Positions 37,482-48,642 of a DNA stretch of 62,723 nucleotides are shown here, piece after piece. Positions within the stretch are counted from its first letter, which is position 1. The number at the start of each line of letters is the position of its first letter. Position numbers and translations under genes: made by a program. This DNA comes from Sulfuritalea sp. (lineage in GTDB: Bacteria; Pseudomonadota; Gammaproteobacteria; Burkholderiales; Rhodocyclaceae), in assembly GCA_030680805.1 (NCBI GenBank), contig JAUXUK010000055.1, forward strand, positions 1 through 62,723, given 5' to 3'. The notes under the pieces are model-generated. The model was not told the origin of the DNA. It made no database searches and saw only the letters and a list, made by a program, of their open reading frames with translations.

Positions 37482-38654
37482 ATGAAACGCAATCGCCTTC
37501 CCCGCCGCGCCCGCCAGACACCCGACTCCGAGCTTCTTACCCGTCTGGCAACTCGACTCAGCCAGTCGTCGAACCGGGTTGAAGACGCCTGGTGGGAGGC
37601 CCGCCTGGCAGCCCACATAGACGGGCTGCTGGCCAATGACGGGGAGGAAACCCTGATTGCGGTCCTCGACCAGTTGTACGCCGGCGGCTCGCGTGCCTAT
37701 GACGAGCTGGCCGACATGATCGAATCCTGCGCCGAAACACGCCGCGCTGACGCCAACAACGGCCTCGATGCGGTGATGATCGCCGTGCCGTTGCTGGCCT
37801 GGTCGCGCTTCCAGATTCCCTCGGGGCCCATAGCGGCGCCCCAGATGGAGGCTTTGCGGGTTCATCTGCAGGCCCACGTGCTGGCCGCCGACGCCAAGCT
37901 TGGCCTGTCCGACATCCTCTACAGCCCCGACCAGCTGCCGCAAAACTACGTTGAAACCACGCAGCTGGCTGAAAAACTGGCCAAGGCCGCGGTCCACGGC
38001 CGCAATCTGAAAACCGACCCGGCGCAACTCGCCGAAACCATGAGCTTCCTGTCCGACACCCGCTACCTGCTGGGCGCCGTCGCCGCGCCGCGCGGCGCGG
38101 CGCTGTTCCGCTGGCAGGAAGACGACGGCGATCCGGCGGAATCCTTCCGTCAATGGGCGATTCAGGGCGGCGATGCACTGCGCCCGCTGTTGCCCGCCTG
38201 CGCCGTCGAGTTCCTGCCGGCGCTGGCCTACCATGCCTCGGTGCGCGATGCCGACCGCGCCTCGCGCCCCTGGTCGCTGCGTGCGGCCGTGGCCTTCCTG
38301 CAGACCGTGCTGAATCAGCCGGCGGCCGAACTTCGCGCCGTGGTGGCGCCCTTCCATGATCGACAACTCGAAGAGTTCCGCATCGGCTTCACCCAGCGTG
38401 GCAGCAGCGACGTGATCCATGGCGTGGTCTGGCCGCTGCTCGAGCACGAAGATGAAAACAACGAAGCGCCGACGCAGATTGAAGCCACGCTGCGCGAAGC
38501 CGGCGTGGCCAGCGTACTGATGCTGGACCAGCGTTTCCCGCTGGAGTTCTGCGACGACTGCGGCGCCCCGCTGTATCCGAATCCCGAAGGCGAGCCGGTG
38601 CATGCGGAACTGCCGGAAGAGCAGGCCGAATCAGCTCCCCGTCATCTGCATTGA
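37482..38654 (+). CDS. DUF2863 family protein
   Basis: 390 residues from ATG 37482 (MKRNRLPRRARQTPDSELL); an upstream in-frame ATG at 37440 adds 14 residues. DUF2863 is a betaproteobacterial family of unknown function. No signal peptide or membrane helix. A C-terminal CDDCGAPLYPNPEGE looks like half of a metal-binding ribbon. Nothing around it gives a role. Confidence 0.85.
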   Translation: MKRNRLPRRARQTPDSELLTRLATRLSQSSNRVEDAWWEARLAAHIDGLLANDGEETLIAVLDQLYAGGSRAYDELADMIESCAETRRADANNGLDAVMIAVPLLAWSRFQIPSGPIAAPQMEALRVHLQAHVLAADAKLGLSDILYSPDQLPQNYVETTQLAEKLAKAAVHGRNLKTDPAQLAETMSFLSDTRYLLGAVAAPRGAALFRWQEDDGDPAESFRQWAIQGGDALRPLLPACAVEFLPALAYHASVRDADRASRPWSLRAAVAFLQTVLNQPAAELRAVVAPFHDRQLEEFRIGFTQRGSSDVIHGVVWPLLEHEDENNEAPTQIEATLREAGVASVLMLDQRFPLEFCDDCGAPLYPNPEGEPVHAELPEEQAESAPRHLH

Positions 38655-38688
38655 CCAAGAAAAGTCGGCGCCGGCGGGACGGCGATTT

Positions 38689-39942
38689 TCAGAAGCGGTA
38701 AGGCGCCGCGTCCAGTCCCGGATCGCGGCCCGCCACCAGATCTGCCAGCATTCGCGCGGAACCGCAGGCCAAGGTCCAGCCCAGTGTGCCGTGACCGGTG
38801 TTGAGCCATAGGCCACGCAATCCGGAGGTCGCCATGTCGCCAATCAGCGGCACATTGCCGGGCGTGGCCGGCCGCAGCCCGGCCCAGTACTCAACCGTAT
38901 CCACCGTCGCCAGAGCCGGAAAGATTTCACGTATGCGATCCAGCAGTGCTGCGCAGCGGGCCGCGTTGAGCGATGTATCGTAGCCGTTGAACTCCGCCGT
39001 GCCGGCCACGCGCAGGGACTGTCCAAGACGCGAAATGACGATCTTGTGGCCATCGTCGGTCAGGCTCACCGTTGGGGCGGTTGCGCCTTCAGGCAGCGCC
39101 AGCGTCGCCGAATAGCCCTTGGCCGGATAGACCGGCAGCCTCACGCCCATAGGTCGCAGCAAGAGCGGCGAATAGCTGCCCAAGGCCAGCACCGTCATAT
39201 CCGCAGACACGATGTCCCCCGACGCCAGACGCACGCCGGCGCAGCGTCCTCCGTCGCGCAACAGGGCGGTCACCGATTCGCCGTAACGAAAATGCACGCC
39301 GCGCGCTTCAGCATGACGCGCCAGCGCTTCGGCGAATCGCCGGGCATCGCCGGATTCATCACTTGCCGTGTAGGTCCCGCCCACCACCGGAACCCGCGAG
39401 TCCGCCAGCGCCGGCTCGATGGCGAGGCATTCCGCCGCCGTCTTCGGCACCCTCTCGCAGCCGAATTCGCGCATCAGGGCGGCCTGCGGCAGCGCATGCT
39501 CGAATTCGCGGGGATCGGTGTAGAAGTGCAGGATGCCGCGCTCGAGGTGATCGTAGTCGAGCGCCAGTTCCCGTCGCAACGACTGCAGGGCGGCACGACT
39601 GGCCAGCCCGAGACCCACGATGGCGCGCACGTTGGCCCGCGCCCGCGCGGCCGTGCATTCACGCAGGAAACGCAAGCCCCAGGCCCATTGCGCCGGATCG
39701 GCGCGCAGGCGCCACAACAAGGGCGCATCTTCGCGCCCCATCCATTTCAGCGCCTTCCACGGCGCTTGCGGATTGGCCCAGGGTTCGGCATGGCTGACCG
39801 ATATCTGGCCGCCGTTGGCGAAGCTGGTCTCCTGCGCAGGCAGCGGCTGCCGGTCGATCACCTCAACTTCATGGCCATCAGCCGCCAGATACCACGCGGT
39901 CGTCACGCCGACCACGCCGGCACCGAGCACGGTCACGCGCAT
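38689..39942 (-). CDS. dadA: D-amino acid dehydrogenase
   Basis: 417 residues. FAD-dependent oxidative deamination of D-amino acids, typically D-alanine, feeding electrons to the respiratory chain. N-terminal FAD motif [15 protein letters not shown]; the C-terminal [16 protein letters not shown] and [18 protein letters not shown] are characteristic of DadA. An alanine racemase gene lies at 55568-56659, but not linked. Divergent from msrB. Confidence 0.95.
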   Translation of the reverse strand: MRVTVLGAGVVGVTTAWYLAADGHEVEVIDRQPLPAQETSFANGGQISVSHAEPWANPQAPWKALKWMGREDAPLLWRLRADPAQWAWGLRFLRECTAARARANVRAIVGLGLASRAALQSLRRELALDYDHLERGILHFYTDPREFEHALPQAALMREFGCERVPKTAAECLAIEPALADSRVPVVGGTYTASDESGDARRFAEALARHAEARGVHFRYGESVTALLRDGGRCAGVRLASGDIVSADMTVLALGSYSPLLLRPMGVRLPVYPAKGYSATLALPEGATAPTVSLTDDGHKIVISRLGQSLRVAGTAEFNGYDTSLNAARCAALLDRIREIFPALATVDTVEYWAGLRPATPGNVPLIGDMATSGLRGLWLNTGHGTLGWTLACGSARMLADLVAGRDPGLDAAPYRF

Positions 39943-40022
39943 CGCTGTGCCTTGAACTTATTTATGCACCAAGTGCTCTCATTCCCCATGGACCGAATTA
40001 TAGTCAGCGCCCGGAGGCACTC

Positions 40023-40463
40023 ATGAGCACCAAACCCAAGATCACCAGGACTGATGCCGAGTGGCGCGCACAGCTCACGCCCATGCAGTACCACGTCGCC
40101 CGCGAAAAGGGCACCGAACGTGCGTTCAGCGGCGAATACTGGGACTGCGAGGACCCGGGTACCTATCGCTGCATCGGCTGCGGCGAGCCGCTTTTCGAGT
40201 CGGCGGCCAAGTTCGATTCCGGCTGCGGCTGGCCCAGCTTCACTGCACCGCTGACCCAACAAGGCGTCGATGAAATCGAGGACAACAGCCATTCCATGCG
40301 CCGCACCGAGGTTGTGTGCAGCAAGTGCGGCACCCATCTGGGCCATGTATTCCCCGACGGTCCGGCCCCCACTGGCCTGCGCTACTGCATAAATTCAGCT
40401 TCGCTGAATTTAGCCCTTGAAGAGCCATCCCCCTACCCCCTTCCCGGGGAAGGGGGTAACTGA
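40023..40463 (+). CDS. msrB: Peptide-methionine (R)-S-oxide reductase with repeat-derived C-terminus
   Basis: 146 residues. Reduces R-methionine sulfoxide. Two zinc CxxC pairs (CIGCGEP and [10 protein letters not shown]) and the catalytic Cys in [15 protein letters not shown] site precedes the ATG. After INSASL the protein ends in [18 protein letters not shown], which is encoded by two palindromes and not by MsrB sequence. The catalytic part is complete. Confidence 0.95.
   Translation: MSTKPKITRTDAEWRAQLTPMQYHVAREKGTERAFSGEYWDCEDPGTYRCIGCGEPLFESAAKFDSGCGWPSFTAPLTQQGVDEIEDNSHSMRRTEVVCSKCGTHLGHVFPDGPAPTGLRYCINSASLNLALEEPSPYPLPGEGGN
40391..40411. repeat. Perfect 9-bp hairpin inside the msrB 3' end
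   Basis: AAATTCAGC, loop TTC, GCTGAATTT. It begins just after the catalytic-cysteine codons of msrB and is the first of two adjacent palindromes that form its last codons. Confidence 0.8.
40435..40457. repeat. Perfect 11-bp palindrome, same kind as at 34728
   Basis: ACCCCCTTCCC, centre G, GGGAAGGGGGT. Translated as part of the msrB tail (YPLPGEGG). Elements of this type are often scattered in betaproteobacterial genomes (recollection, not checked). Confidence 0.8.
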
Positions 40464-40516
40464 TTTGCTCGCTGCGCTCGACTGGCTGCCTGCTTCCTCA
40501 CCTTATAATCCGGCCC

Positions 40517-41089
40517 ATGAAATTCCTGTTCGACCTCTTCCCGATCATCCTCTTCTTCGCGGCCTTCAAAGCCTTCGACATCTACATCGCCACCGGCGTG
40601 GTAATCGCCGCCACGGCGGCGCAGATCGGCTGGGTCTGGCATCGCCACGGCAAGGTCGACACCATGCTCTGGGTCAGCCTGGCGCTGGTGGTGGTGTTCG
40701 GTGGCGCGACATTGGTCCTGCGCGACGAAACCTTCATCAAGTGGAAGCCGACCGTACTCTATTGGCTGTTCGCGGCAACCCTGTTCGGCTCCGCCCGGTT
40801 CTTTGGCAAGAACCTGATCCGTGCCATGCTTGAAAAGCAGGTGGAGTTGCCCGAAGGACTCTGGAGCCGGCTCAATCTCGCCTGGATAGGCTTTTTCGCC
40901 GTCATGGGTGTGCTCAACCTGTGGGTGGCATTCAATTTCAGCACCGACACCTGGGTCAGTTTCAAGCTCTTCGGCGGCATGGGGCTGATGATCGTATTCA
41001 TCGTCATCCAGGGCATGGTGCTCGCCAAATACCTGCCCGAGGAGAAAGACCCTTCTCCCCAACCAAGCGCCCCTTCGGAGAAACCCTGA
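40517..41089 (+). CDS. yciB: Inner-membrane septation protein A family (YciB/IspZ)
   Basis: 190 residues, five membrane helices. [26 protein letters not shown], the [14 protein letters not shown] motif and [13 protein letters not shown] are typical. In E. coli YciB contributes to cell-envelope integrity and interacts with division proteins. Its stop overlaps the yciI start (TGATG). Confidence 0.93.
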   Translation: MKFLFDLFPIILFFAAFKAFDIYIATGVVIAATAAQIGWVWHRHGKVDTMLWVSLALVVVFGGATLVLRDETFIKWKPTVLYWLFAATLFGSARFFGKNLIRAMLEKQVELPEGLWSRLNLAWIGFFAVMGVLNLWVAFNFSTDTWVSFKLFGGMGLMIVFIVIQGMVLAKYLPEEKDPSPQPSAPSEKP

Positions 41090-41394
41090 TGCTCTATGCC
41101 ATCGTCGGCGAAGATGTGCCGAACAGCCTTGAACAGCGCCTCGCCAGCAGGCCTGCCCACCTCGCTCGGCTGACCGACCTCGAAGCAGCAGGACGCATGG
41201 TCCTGGGCGGCCCCTTTCCGGCCATCGACAGCGCCGACCCCGGGCCGGCCGGCTTTTCCGGCAGCCTGATCGTGGCCGAGTTCGAATCGCTGGCCGCGGC
41301 GCAAGCCTGGGCCGACGCCGACCCCTATGTGGCCGCCGGAGTCTATGGCCGCGTCACGGTGCGGCCCTTCAAGCAGGTATTGCCCAGATCGTGA
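41089..41394 (+). CDS. yciI: YciI family protein
   Basis: 101 residues, starting [31 protein letters not shown] carries the conserved His and the ferredoxin-like fold expected of Yci[11 protein letters not shown] is near the C-terminus. Biochemical role poorly known. The yciB-yciI-bolA-isomerase order is common in betaproteobacteria. Confidence 0.92.
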   Translation: MLYAIVGEDVPNSLEQRLASRPAHLARLTDLEAAGRMVLGGPFPAIDSADPGPAGFSGSLIVAEFESLAAAQAWADADPYVAAGVYGRVTVRPFKQVLPRS

Positions 41395-41654
41395 GCGTCA
41401 TCGCTGCCATGCGCGAACGGCTTGCCGCGCTCGACCCGATCGCCATCGAGATCGCAGACGACTCGGCGAAGCATGCCGGGCATGCCGGCGCCCGAAGCGG
41501 AGGTGGCCATTACCGGCTAGCCATTGTCTCGCCGCGGTTTGCCGGTTGCAGGACAATGGAGCGACATCGCTTGGTGTATGATGCGCTCGGCCCGCTGATG
41601 AAGCAGGAAATTCACGCACTCAGCATTATTGCCAAGACCCCCGACGAAAAATGA
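41391..41654 (+). CDS. BolA family protein
   Basis: 87 residues from GTG 41391, which overlaps the yciI stop (GTGA). [17 protein letters not shown] and [21 protein letters not shown] match BolA; the conserved His residues can bind an iron-sulfur cluster with monothiol glutaredoxins. Role in iron or stress control is by family. Confidence 0.92.
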   Translation: MSVIAAMRERLAALDPIAIEIADDSAKHAGHAGARSGGGHYRLAIVSPRFAGCRTMERHRLVYDALGPLMKQEIHALSIIAKTPDEK

Positions 41655-41686
41655 CAATCTCCACCAAACACAATTCAGGAACCACG

Positions 41687-42496
41687 ATGAATCGTACACT
41701 CCGTCACGCCATCCTGCTCGCCTTCGCCGTATCGGTGAGCGCTGCTCCCTCCTTTGCCCAGAAAAAAAGCGAGAAGGCCGATTCCGCGACATTCGCCACG
41801 GTGAACGGCAAAGCCATCCCCAAGGTCCGCGCCGATGCGCTGATTGCCGGCCAGGCGGCTCAGGGCCAGCCTGACTCCCCCGAACTGCGCAAGGCCGTCA
41901 CCGAGGAACTCGTTCGCCGCGAAGTCCTGACGCAGGAATCCATCAAGAAGGGCTTCGACAAGAAGCCTGAAGTCCAGGGCCAGGTTGAGCTCGCCCGTCA
42001 GGGTGTGCTGATCGGCGCCTACCTCAACGACTACGTTAAGACCCACCCGGTCACCGAGGAACAGGTCAAGAAGGAATATGCCGAGATCAGCGCCAAGCTC
42101 GGCAACAAGGAATACAAGGCACGTCACATCCTCGTCGAAAAGGAAGACGAAGCCAAGGCGATCATCGCCAAGCTGGCGAAGGGCGAGAAGATCGAGGATC
42201 TGGCCAAGGATTCCAAGGACCCCGGCTCCAAGGATCGCGGTGGCGATCTCGGTTGGGCCAACCCGGCTTCTTTCGTGCCACCTTTCTCTGCCGCGATGAC
42301 CAAACTGGAAAAGGGCAAGTTCACCGAAACCCCGGTGAAGAGCGATTTCGGCTGGCATATCATCCAGCTCGAAGACATCCGCGAACTCAAACTGCCGGGT
42401 TTCGACGAGGCCAAGGCCCAGATCGGCCAGCAGCTGACGCAGCGCATGGTGCAAAAACACATCGACGAACTGCGCGCCAAGGCCAAGGTCGAATAA
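41687..42496 (+). CDS. Periplasmic parvulin-type peptidyl-prolyl isomerase
   Basis: 269 residues from ATG 41687 (MNRTLRHAILLAF); a frame start at 41651 adds 12 residues before the signal peptide. Signal peptide about 1-24 (ending PSFA/Q). N-terminal SurA-like helical part, then the parvulin domain: ARHILVEKEDEA, SKDRGGDLGWANPASFVPPF and SDFGWHIIQLED. Assists folding of exported proteins. Lysine-rich C-terminus. Followed by a strong terminator. Confidence 0.93.
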   Translation: MNRTLRHAILLAFAVSVSAAPSFAQKKSEKADSATFATVNGKAIPKVRADALIAGQAAQGQPDSPELRKAVTEELVRREVLTQESIKKGFDKKPEVQGQVELARQGVLIGAYLNDYVKTHPVTEEQVKKEYAEISAKLGNKEYKARHILVEKEDEAKAIIAKLAKGEKIEDLAKDSKDPGSKDRGGDLGWANPASFVPPFSAAMTKLEKGKFTETPVKSDFGWHIIQLEDIRELKLPGFDEAKAQIGQQLTQRMVQKHIDELRAKAKVE

Positions 42497-42508
42497 GCCG
42501 GAACGACC

Positions 42509-42553
42509 GCATCAATGAAAACGGGAGCTTCGGCTCCCGTTTTTCATTGATGC
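42509..42553. terminator. Bidirectional terminator between the isomerase and purL
   Basis: A 20-bp stem with one bulged base closed by a C(UUCG)G tetraloop on the plus strand (42529-42532), with U runs within both flanks. It ends the plus-strand isomerase transcript and lies 32 bases beyond the purL stop on the minus strand. Confidence 0.9.
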
Positions 42554-42584
42554 GCCGTATCGCGAGCGCCGAGTTTTTCCAGAG

Positions 42585-45500
42585 CTAATCCAGCCAGCGC
42601 CGCGCGTTGCGGAACATCTCCAGCCACGGCGCATCCTCGCCCAATCCCGGCGGCCGCCACGACATCTGCATGCTGCGGAAGGTCCGCTCGGGATGCGGCA
42701 TCATGATGGTGAACCGGCCGTCGGCGGTCGTCACGCCGGCCAGACCCTCGGGCGAGCCGTTGGGGTTGAAGGGGTAGCCGGTCGCCACCGCGCCGCGGTT
42801 GTCGATGTAGCGCATGGCGATCAGTGCCTTGCCATTGCGGCCCGCGGCAAACTCGGCGCGACCCTCGCCATGGCTGACCACTACCGGCAGCCTCGAACCC
42901 GCCATGCCGTCAAACAGGATTGAAGGCGATGACGGAATCTCGACCATCACCACGCGCGCCTCGAACTGCTCGCTGCGATTGCGCTGGAAGACCGGCCAAT
43001 CTTCGGCGCCGGGAATGATCGGCGCCAGGTGCGCCATCATTTGACAGCCGTTGCACACGCCCAGCGCGAAGCTGTCGCTGCGGCCGAAGAACGCCTCGAA
43101 CTCATCGCGCAGGCGACTGTTGAACAGCACCGACTTGGCCCAGCCCTGCCCCGCGCCGAGCACGTCGCCGTAGGAGAAGCCGCCGCAAGCGGCAAGCCCC
43201 TTGAAGTCGGTCAGATGGACACGCCCCGACTGAAGATCGGACATGTGAACGTCGTAGGGTGCGAAGCCGGCGCGCTCAAAGGCGGCCGCCATTTCGACGT
43301 GACCATTGACGCCCTGCTCGCGCAGGATCGCGATCTTCGGACGGGCACCGCTGGCGACGAAGGGCGCCGCCGGATTGAAGGTCAACGCCATCGACAAGCC
43401 AGAATTGTCGGCATCGAGCAACGCATCGAACTCTTCCTGCGCACAACCCGGATCGTCGCGCAGTCGGGCGATCTGGAAGCTGGTTTCGCTCCAGGTCCGC
43501 TGCAGTTCGCCGCGCTTCGCGGCAAACACCGTCCTGGCGTTGCGCCAGATACGCACTTCATCGGCCGTGTTGGTGGTGCCGATAGTGTGGCTGCAAGCAC
43601 CCAGACCGGCGTTGCGCAGCGTCTGCATGACGGCCGTACGGTCCTCGCGGCGAATCTGCAATACGGCGCCGAGTTCCTCGTTGAACAGGGCCGACATCAG
43701 CCGGTCATGCACGCGACCGGCAATCTGCGGAAAGCGTTCGCTGCCGTCGACGTCGTTCATCAGGGCGTCATAGCAAAGTCCGTCCAGATTGAGCGAGACA
43801 CCGACATGCGAAGCGAAGCTCATCTCGCACGCAGTGGCCCACAGCCCGCCGTCCGAGCGATCATGATAGGCAAGGATCTTTCCATCGCGGTTCAACGCCT
43901 GGATCGCGCCAAAAAACGCCTTCAGCGATGCCGCATCGACGTCCGGCACGGCGTCGCCGCTGACGCCATGGACCTGCGCCAGCGCCGATCCGCCGAGACG
44001 GTTGCGCCCCTGCCCGAGGTCGATCAGCAGCAGTTCGGTTTCACCCGCCTCGGCATCCGGCCGCAATTGCGGCGTCAAGGTACGGCGCACGTCCTCGACG
44101 GCGGCAAAGGCCGTGACGATCAGCGACAACGGCGCGGTGACCTGCTTTGCGACGCCCTGATCTTCCCACTTGGTCCGCATCGACAGGGAATCCTTGCCGA
44201 CCGGAATCGCGACGCCGAGTGCCGGGCAGAACTCGATGCCGACCGCTTTCACGGTGTCGAACAGCGCGGCGTCTTCGTGACCATGGCCGGCGGCTGCCAT
44301 CCAGTTGGCCGAAAGCTTGATCTTGCCGATGTCGCCGACATCTGCCGCCGCCAGATTGGTGAGTGCCTCGCCCACTGCCATGCGACCCGAGGCCGGTGCG
44401 TCGAGCAAGGCCATCGGCGTGCGCTCGCCGATGGCGAAACACTCTCCGCGCAGCGTGTCGTAGCCCATCGCGGTGACCGCCACATCGGCCACCGGCACCT
44501 GCCAGGGGCCGACCATCTGGTCGCGCGCGGTGAACCCGCCAACGCTGCGATCGCCAATGGTGATCAGGAAATTCTTCGACGCCACCGCCGGCAGGCGCAG
44601 CACGCGCAGTGCAGCGTCCTTCAGGTCGATGCCGGCGATATTCAGCGGCGGCATGGAAACAGACTGGCGGCGTGCATCGCGATGCAGCTTCGGTGCCTTT
44701 CCGAGCAGGACTTCCATCGGCATGTCCACCGGCTTGTTGCCGAAATGGTCGTCCTTTACCGTCAGTTGCCCGTCGTCCGTGGCGACACCCAGCACCGCGA
44801 ACGGGCAGCGCTCGCGCTCGCACAGGGCGCGGAATTCGGCCAGGCGTTCGGACGCGATGGCCAGCACGTAGCGCTCCTGCGCCTCGTTGCTCCAGATTTC
44901 ACGCGGACTCATGCCCGGCTCTTCGCTGGGCAACGCGCGCAAATCAAAGGCCGCACCACAACCCGCATCGTTGGCGAGTTCGGGCATGGCATTGGAAATG
45001 CCGCCGGCACCGACATCATGAACCGCCAGGATGGGATTGCTGTCGCCCTGTTGCCAGCAGCGATCGATGACTTCCTGTGCCCGCCGCTGGATCTCCGGAT
45101 TGCCGCGTTGCACTGACGCGAAATCCAGATCCGCCGTATTGGAACCGGTCGCCATCGACGACGCCGCACCGCCGCCCAGACCGATCAGCATGCCGGGGCC
45201 GCCCAACTGGATCAGCAGACTGCCGGCGGGGAACCTGATCTTGAAACAATGCTCGGCGGCAATGTTGCCCAGCCCGCCCGCAATCATGATCGGCTTGTGA
45301 TAGCCGCGCATCTCGCCGTTGAATTCCTGCTCGAAGCTGCGGAAATAGCCCGCCAGATTGGGCCGGCCGAATTCGTTGTTGAAGGCGGCGGCGCCGATCG
45401 GGCCTTCGATCATGATGTCGAGCGCGGAGGCGATGCGGTCGGGCTTGCCGTAGCCCGATTCCCACGGCTGCGGATAGCCGGGAATGCGCAGGTCGGACAC

Positions 45501-46517
45501 CGAGAAACCGCAAAGACCGGCCTTGGGCTTGGAACCGCGCCCGGTGGCGCCTTCGTCGCGAATCTCGCCGCCGGATCCGGTTGCTGCGCCGGGAAAAGGC
45601 GAGATCGCCGTCGGATGATTGTGGGTCTCGACCTTGGCGAGAATATGCGTGGTCTGCTCACTGTAGGCGTATTCGCAACCGCTGCCGCCATCGCCACGCG
45701 GATAGAAGCGCCGGATCGGGGCTCCCTCGATCACCGCGGCATTGTCCGAATAGGCCACGACCGTGCCTTGCGGGTGGGCCCTGTGCGTTTCGCGGATCAT
45801 GCCGAACAACGACAGGGGCTGCGGCTCGCCATCCACCGTCCAGCTGGCGTTGAATATCTTGTGCCGGCAATGTTCCGAATTGGCCTGGGCGAACATCATG
45901 AGTTCAACATCGGTGGGATTGCGCCGCAGCTTGCCGAAATTCTCCACCAGGTAATCGATCTCGTCGGCGGAAAGCGCCAGACCCAATTCAAGGTTGGCTT
46001 TTACCAGCGCGTCGCGCCCGCCGCCAAGGACATCGACGGTAGTCAGGGGTTGCGGCACGACATGATGGAACAGGGCCCGGGCGGCCTCGACCGAAGCCAA
46101 TACGGATTCGGTCATGCGGTCATGGAGCCGTGTCGCCAGCGCCGACTTTTCGCGCTCACCGCCCACCACGCCCGACACGTGAAAAGCCGTGCCGCGCTCG
46201 ATGCGCTTCACCGACGAAAATCCGCAGTTCCGGGCGATATCGGTCGCCTTGGAGCTCCACGGCGAAATGGTGCCGAGGCGCGGCGTCACCAGCAGCAGGT
46301 TCCCGCCGGGCGGTGCCGGCAACCGCGCCGGAACCCCGAGCAGATCCTTCAGGCGAGCCGCTTCATCGGCATCCAGCGCCACTTCCAGCTCGACGAAATA
46401 CCAGTGTTCCGCAGCCAGTCCAAGGCCGGAAACGATTTCGCCAACAGACTTCTGCAGGCGCGCCAGGCGGGATGCCGAAAACGCAGAGGTACCGCGCAGA
46501 GCAATGAACTCAGCCAT
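42585..46517 (-). CDS. purL: Phosphoribosylformylglycinamidine synthase
   Basis: 1310 residues, the single-chain form. Converts FGAR to FGAM in purine synthesis using glutamine. The C-terminal glutamine amidotransferase domain has [12 protein letters not shown] with the nucleophile Cys, and the late HGEGRAEF; the synthase part shows [20 protein letters not shown] and [18 protein letters not shown]. Full length. Monocistronic between a terminator and a divergent gap. Long ORFs on the other strand are shadows. Confidence 0.98.
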   Translation of the reverse strand: MAEFIALRGTSAFSASRLARLQKSVGEIVSGLGLAAEHWYFVELEVALDADEAARLKDLLGVPARLPAPPGGNLLLVTPRLGTISPWSSKATDIARNCGFSSVKRIERGTAFHVSGVVGGEREKSALATRLHDRMTESVLASVEAARALFHHVVPQPLTTVDVLGGGRDALVKANLELGLALSADEIDYLVENFGKLRRNPTDVELMMFAQANSEHCRHKIFNASWTVDGEPQPLSLFGMIRETHRAHPQGTVVAYSDNAAVIEGAPIRRFYPRGDGGSGCEYAYSEQTTHILAKVETHNHPTAISPFPGAATGSGGEIRDEGATGRGSKPKAGLCGFSVSDLRIPGYPQPWESGYGKPDRIASALDIMIEGPIGAAAFNNEFGRPNLAGYFRSFEQEFNGEMRGYHKPIMIAGGLGNIAAEHCFKIRFPAGSLLIQLGGPGMLIGLGGGAASSMATGSNTADLDFASVQRGNPEIQRRAQEVIDRCWQQGDSNPILAVHDVGAGGISNAMPELANDAGCGAAFDLRALPSEEPGMSPREIWSNEAQERYVLAIASERLAEFRALCERERCPFAVLGVATDDGQLTVKDDHFGNKPVDMPMEVLLGKAPKLHRDARRQSVSMPPLNIAGIDLKDAALRVLRLPAVASKNFLITIGDRSVGGFTARDQMVGPWQVPVADVAVTAMGYDTLRGECFAIGERTPMALLDAPASGRMAVGEALTNLAAADVGDIGKIKLSANWMAAAGHGHEDAALFDTVKAVGIEFCPALGVAIPVGKDSLSMRTKWEDQGVAKQVTAPLSLIVTAFAAVEDVRRTLTPQLRPDAEAGETELLLIDLGQGRNRLGGSALAQVHGVSGDAVPDVDAASLKAFFGAIQALNRDGKILAYHDRSDGGLWATACEMSFASHVGVSLNLDGLCYDALMNDVDGSERFPQIAGRVHDRLMSALFNEELGAVLQIRREDRTAVMQTLRNAGLGACSHTIGTTNTADEVRIWRNARTVFAAKRGELQRTWSETSFQIARLRDDPGCAQEEFDALLDADNSGLSMALTFNPAAPFVASGARPKIAILREQGVNGHVEMAAAFERAGFAPYDVHMSDLQSGRVHLTDFKGLAACGGFSYGDVLGAGQGWAKSVLFNSRLRDEFEAFFGRSDSFALGVCNGCQMMAHLAPIIPGAEDWPVFQRNRSEQFEARVVMVEIPSSPSILFDGMAGSRLPVVVSHGEGRAEFAAGRNGKALIAMRYIDNRGAVATGYPFNPNGSPEGLAGVTTADGRFTIMMPHPERTFRSMQMSWRPPGLGEDAPWLEMFRNARRWLD

Positions 46518-46679
46518 GATGGAGAAAAGGGGGCGGGTGAAATTCCGGATGGAAATACGAGGGCGGATTATACCCTCACACGGACACCGGCCTTGCGCGG
46601 GCCGCGCGTCCGAAATTGCATTTGCCGGCGAAGCCTGAGAAACTGACGGAAGACCATCCCCCTCTGGACTCGCTTGCCC

Positions 46680-47672
46680 ATGAACCCACTGCCGCCGCCC
46701 TCAATCGTCCACATGATTGCCGCGCTCACGGATCACCGTGACATGGATCTGCTCGAGGCCAGCCTGCTGAAGACAGTCGACGAATTGGTCGCACCGGATT
46801 GGGCGCTCATTTACCACATCGGCAACGACGATGTCCCGGAACTCTCCACCTCCCTCTACGACGGGAAAGTTTCTCAAACAGAAGTTTCTGAAACGTTTTC
46901 CAGTCTGTTCAGCACCAAAGACGTAACCTCATTTCCAATCATGAGCCATGCGCGCAAGGTGCTCGGCTACCTGCTGGTGCACCGCACGCCGGAACTCACG
47001 CGCGCCGAGCAAGCCCTGATGACAGACCTGTTTCGCGTGTACGACAACTACATGGCCGTTCTCAGAGATTCGCAGATTGACCGGCTCACGGGGCTCCTGA
47101 ACCGTCGTACCTTCGACGACCAGCTCGACCGGGCGCTGGGTCTGATTCGCCGCGCCTATCTTGAGAAGGCCACGGACAATAGCAAGCGCAAGGTGGGTGA
47201 AGGCAACGGCTGTTTCTTCATGGGCGAGATCGACGTCGATCACTTCAAGAACGTCAACGACCGGTTTGGCCACCTGTATGGGGACGAGGTACTGACCATC
47301 CTCGCCGGCATCCTGCGAAACGCCTTCCGCAAGACTGATCTGATCTACCGTTTCGGCGGCGAAGAGTTCGTCGTGATCGTCTATGTTGATGACCGCAATG
47401 ATGCAGAAATGACATTTGAGCGCCTGCGTCGCTCGATCGAAAACCAGGTGTTTCCGCAGGTCGGCAAGGTAACCGTGAGTGTGGGCATTACCGAAATCAA
47501 GGATACGTCGATTCCCGTCGAACTGCTCGGTCGCGCCGATCAGGCGCTTTACTATGCCAAGACCAATGGTCGCAATCAGGTTTGCTTCTACGAAACCCTG
47601 GTCGCCAGCAACCAGATTACGGTCCATCGCGCGGCAAATGACGTAAACCCGTCCAGCGCCGCCGAAGGGTGA
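46680..47672 (+). CDS. Diguanylate cyclase with N-terminal GAF-like domain
   Basis: 330 residues from ATG 46680. N-terminal about 150 residues resemble a small GAF-type sensor (ends in [11 protein letters not shown]); the GGDEF domain starts [17 protein letters not shown]. Active site FGGEEFVV near 225 and an RKTD inhibitory site five residues before it, so active synthesis of cyclic di-GMP with product inhibition is expected. No membrane span. Upstream of the thioredoxin/TPR gene by 49 bases. Confidence 0.92.
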   Translation: MNPLPPPSIVHMIAALTDHRDMDLLEASLLKTVDELVAPDWALIYHIGNDDVPELSTSLYDGKVSQTEVSETFSSLFSTKDVTSFPIMSHARKVLGYLLVHRTPELTRAEQALMTDLFRVYDNYMAVLRDSQIDRLTGLLNRRTFDDQLDRALGLIRRAYLEKATDNSKRKVGEGNGCFFMGEIDVDHFKNVNDRFGHLYGDEVLTILAGILRNAFRKTDLIYRFGGEEFVVIVYVDDRNDAEMTFERLRRSIENQVFPQVGKVTVSVGITEIKDTSIPVELLGRADQALYYAKTNGRNQVCFYETLVASNQITVHRAANDVNPSSAAEG

Positions 47673-47721
47673 TCTCGAACGGCATGGAGCGCGATCGGAC
47701 TCCCGCCTGCAGGCTATTGCG

Positions 47722-48585
47722 ATGAGTCCGTTTTCATTTGACGCGGGCGTCTCCGACTTTCAGGAGAAGGTTCTCGACGCCTCCGCGCGCGCGCCGGTGC
47801 TGGTCGACTTCTGGGCCGAGTGGTGCGCGCCCTGCAAGGTGCTCAAGCCCGTGCTCGAAAAGCTGGCGGGCGAATACGGGGGGCGCTTTCTCCTCGCCAA
47901 GGTCGACTCGGACCGGAACCAGGAACTCGCCGCGCACTATGGCGTGCGCGGCATCCCCAACGTCAAGGCATTCGTCAACGGCGAGATGCTCAAAGAATTC
48001 ACGGGAGTGCTGGCCGAAGCACAGATCCGCGCCTTCATCGACAGCCTGTTGCCTTCTCCCGCCGAACCGCTGCGGATAGCCGCGCGGGAGGCGCGCACCA
48101 AGGGCGAACCCGAGGTCGCCTGCTCGCTTCTGATCGATGCGGCAGAACTCGATCCGGCCAACGAAGCCGTGCAGCTTGATCTCACCGAGATCTACATCGA
48201 CCTGCAGAACACAGACGCCGCACGCACGATCCTCGACGCGCAGGAACACAAGACATCGAATCTCGCCCGCCTGCACGCCCTGCAAGCGCGCCTCAAGCTG
48301 GTGGCAGCCAGCGCCGGCACCGATTCCGCGACATTGATGGCCCGCGTTACCGCCAACCCCGGCGATCTGGATGCGCGCCTGCAACTGGCTCACTCGCTGG
48401 CTCTGGCGCATGATTACCGGGCGGCGCTGGAACACCTGCTCGACATCGTGCGTCGCGACCGCAAATGGCAGGACGAGGCCGCACGCAAGGCCATGCTCGA
48501 TCTGTTCATGCTCCTGGGCGCCGATCATGCCCACGATGATCTGGTACGCGCATTCCGCATCGCGCTGGCGCGCACGCTGAACTGA
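47722..48585 (+). CDS. Thioredoxin-domain co-chaperone of YbbN/CnoX type
   Basis: 287 residues. N-terminal thioredoxin domain with active site WCAPCK at 34-39, then TPR-like helices to the end. E. coli CnoX (YbbN) has this domain order but lacks the redox pair; here both cysteines are present, so it can be redox active. Function likely protection of proteins from oxidation and hand-over to GroEL, by family. Confidence 0.9.
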   Translation: MSPFSFDAGVSDFQEKVLDASARAPVLVDFWAEWCAPCKVLKPVLEKLAGEYGGRFLLAKVDSDRNQELAAHYGVRGIPNVKAFVNGEMLKEFTGVLAEAQIRAFIDSLLPSPAEPLRIAAREARTKGEPEVACSLLIDAAELDPANEAVQLDLTEIYIDLQNTDAARTILDAQEHKTSNLARLHALQARLKLVAASAGTDSATLMARVTANPGDLDARLQLAHSLALAHDYRAALEHLLDIVRRDRKWQDEAARKAMLDLFMLLGADHAHDDLVRAFRIALARTLN

Positions 48586-48642
48586 ATCACCGCACGAATC
48601 GGTCTGCAACAACTGCAAACTGCGACCCCTTGTGTCACTCCA

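Noticed and set aside
38655..38688. Possible hairpin terminator between the DUF2863 gene and dadA
   Set aside because: The stem needs several bulges and the match is weak.
40492..40516. The short TATAAT-like stretch before yciB as its promoter
   Set aside because: Only a partial -10 match (TTATAATCC) without a -35; msrB readthrough is as likely.
43029..45116. Plus-strand frame of 695 codons within purL
   Set aside because: purL on the minus strand has full-length homology motifs; the plus-strand product has no recognisable domain.
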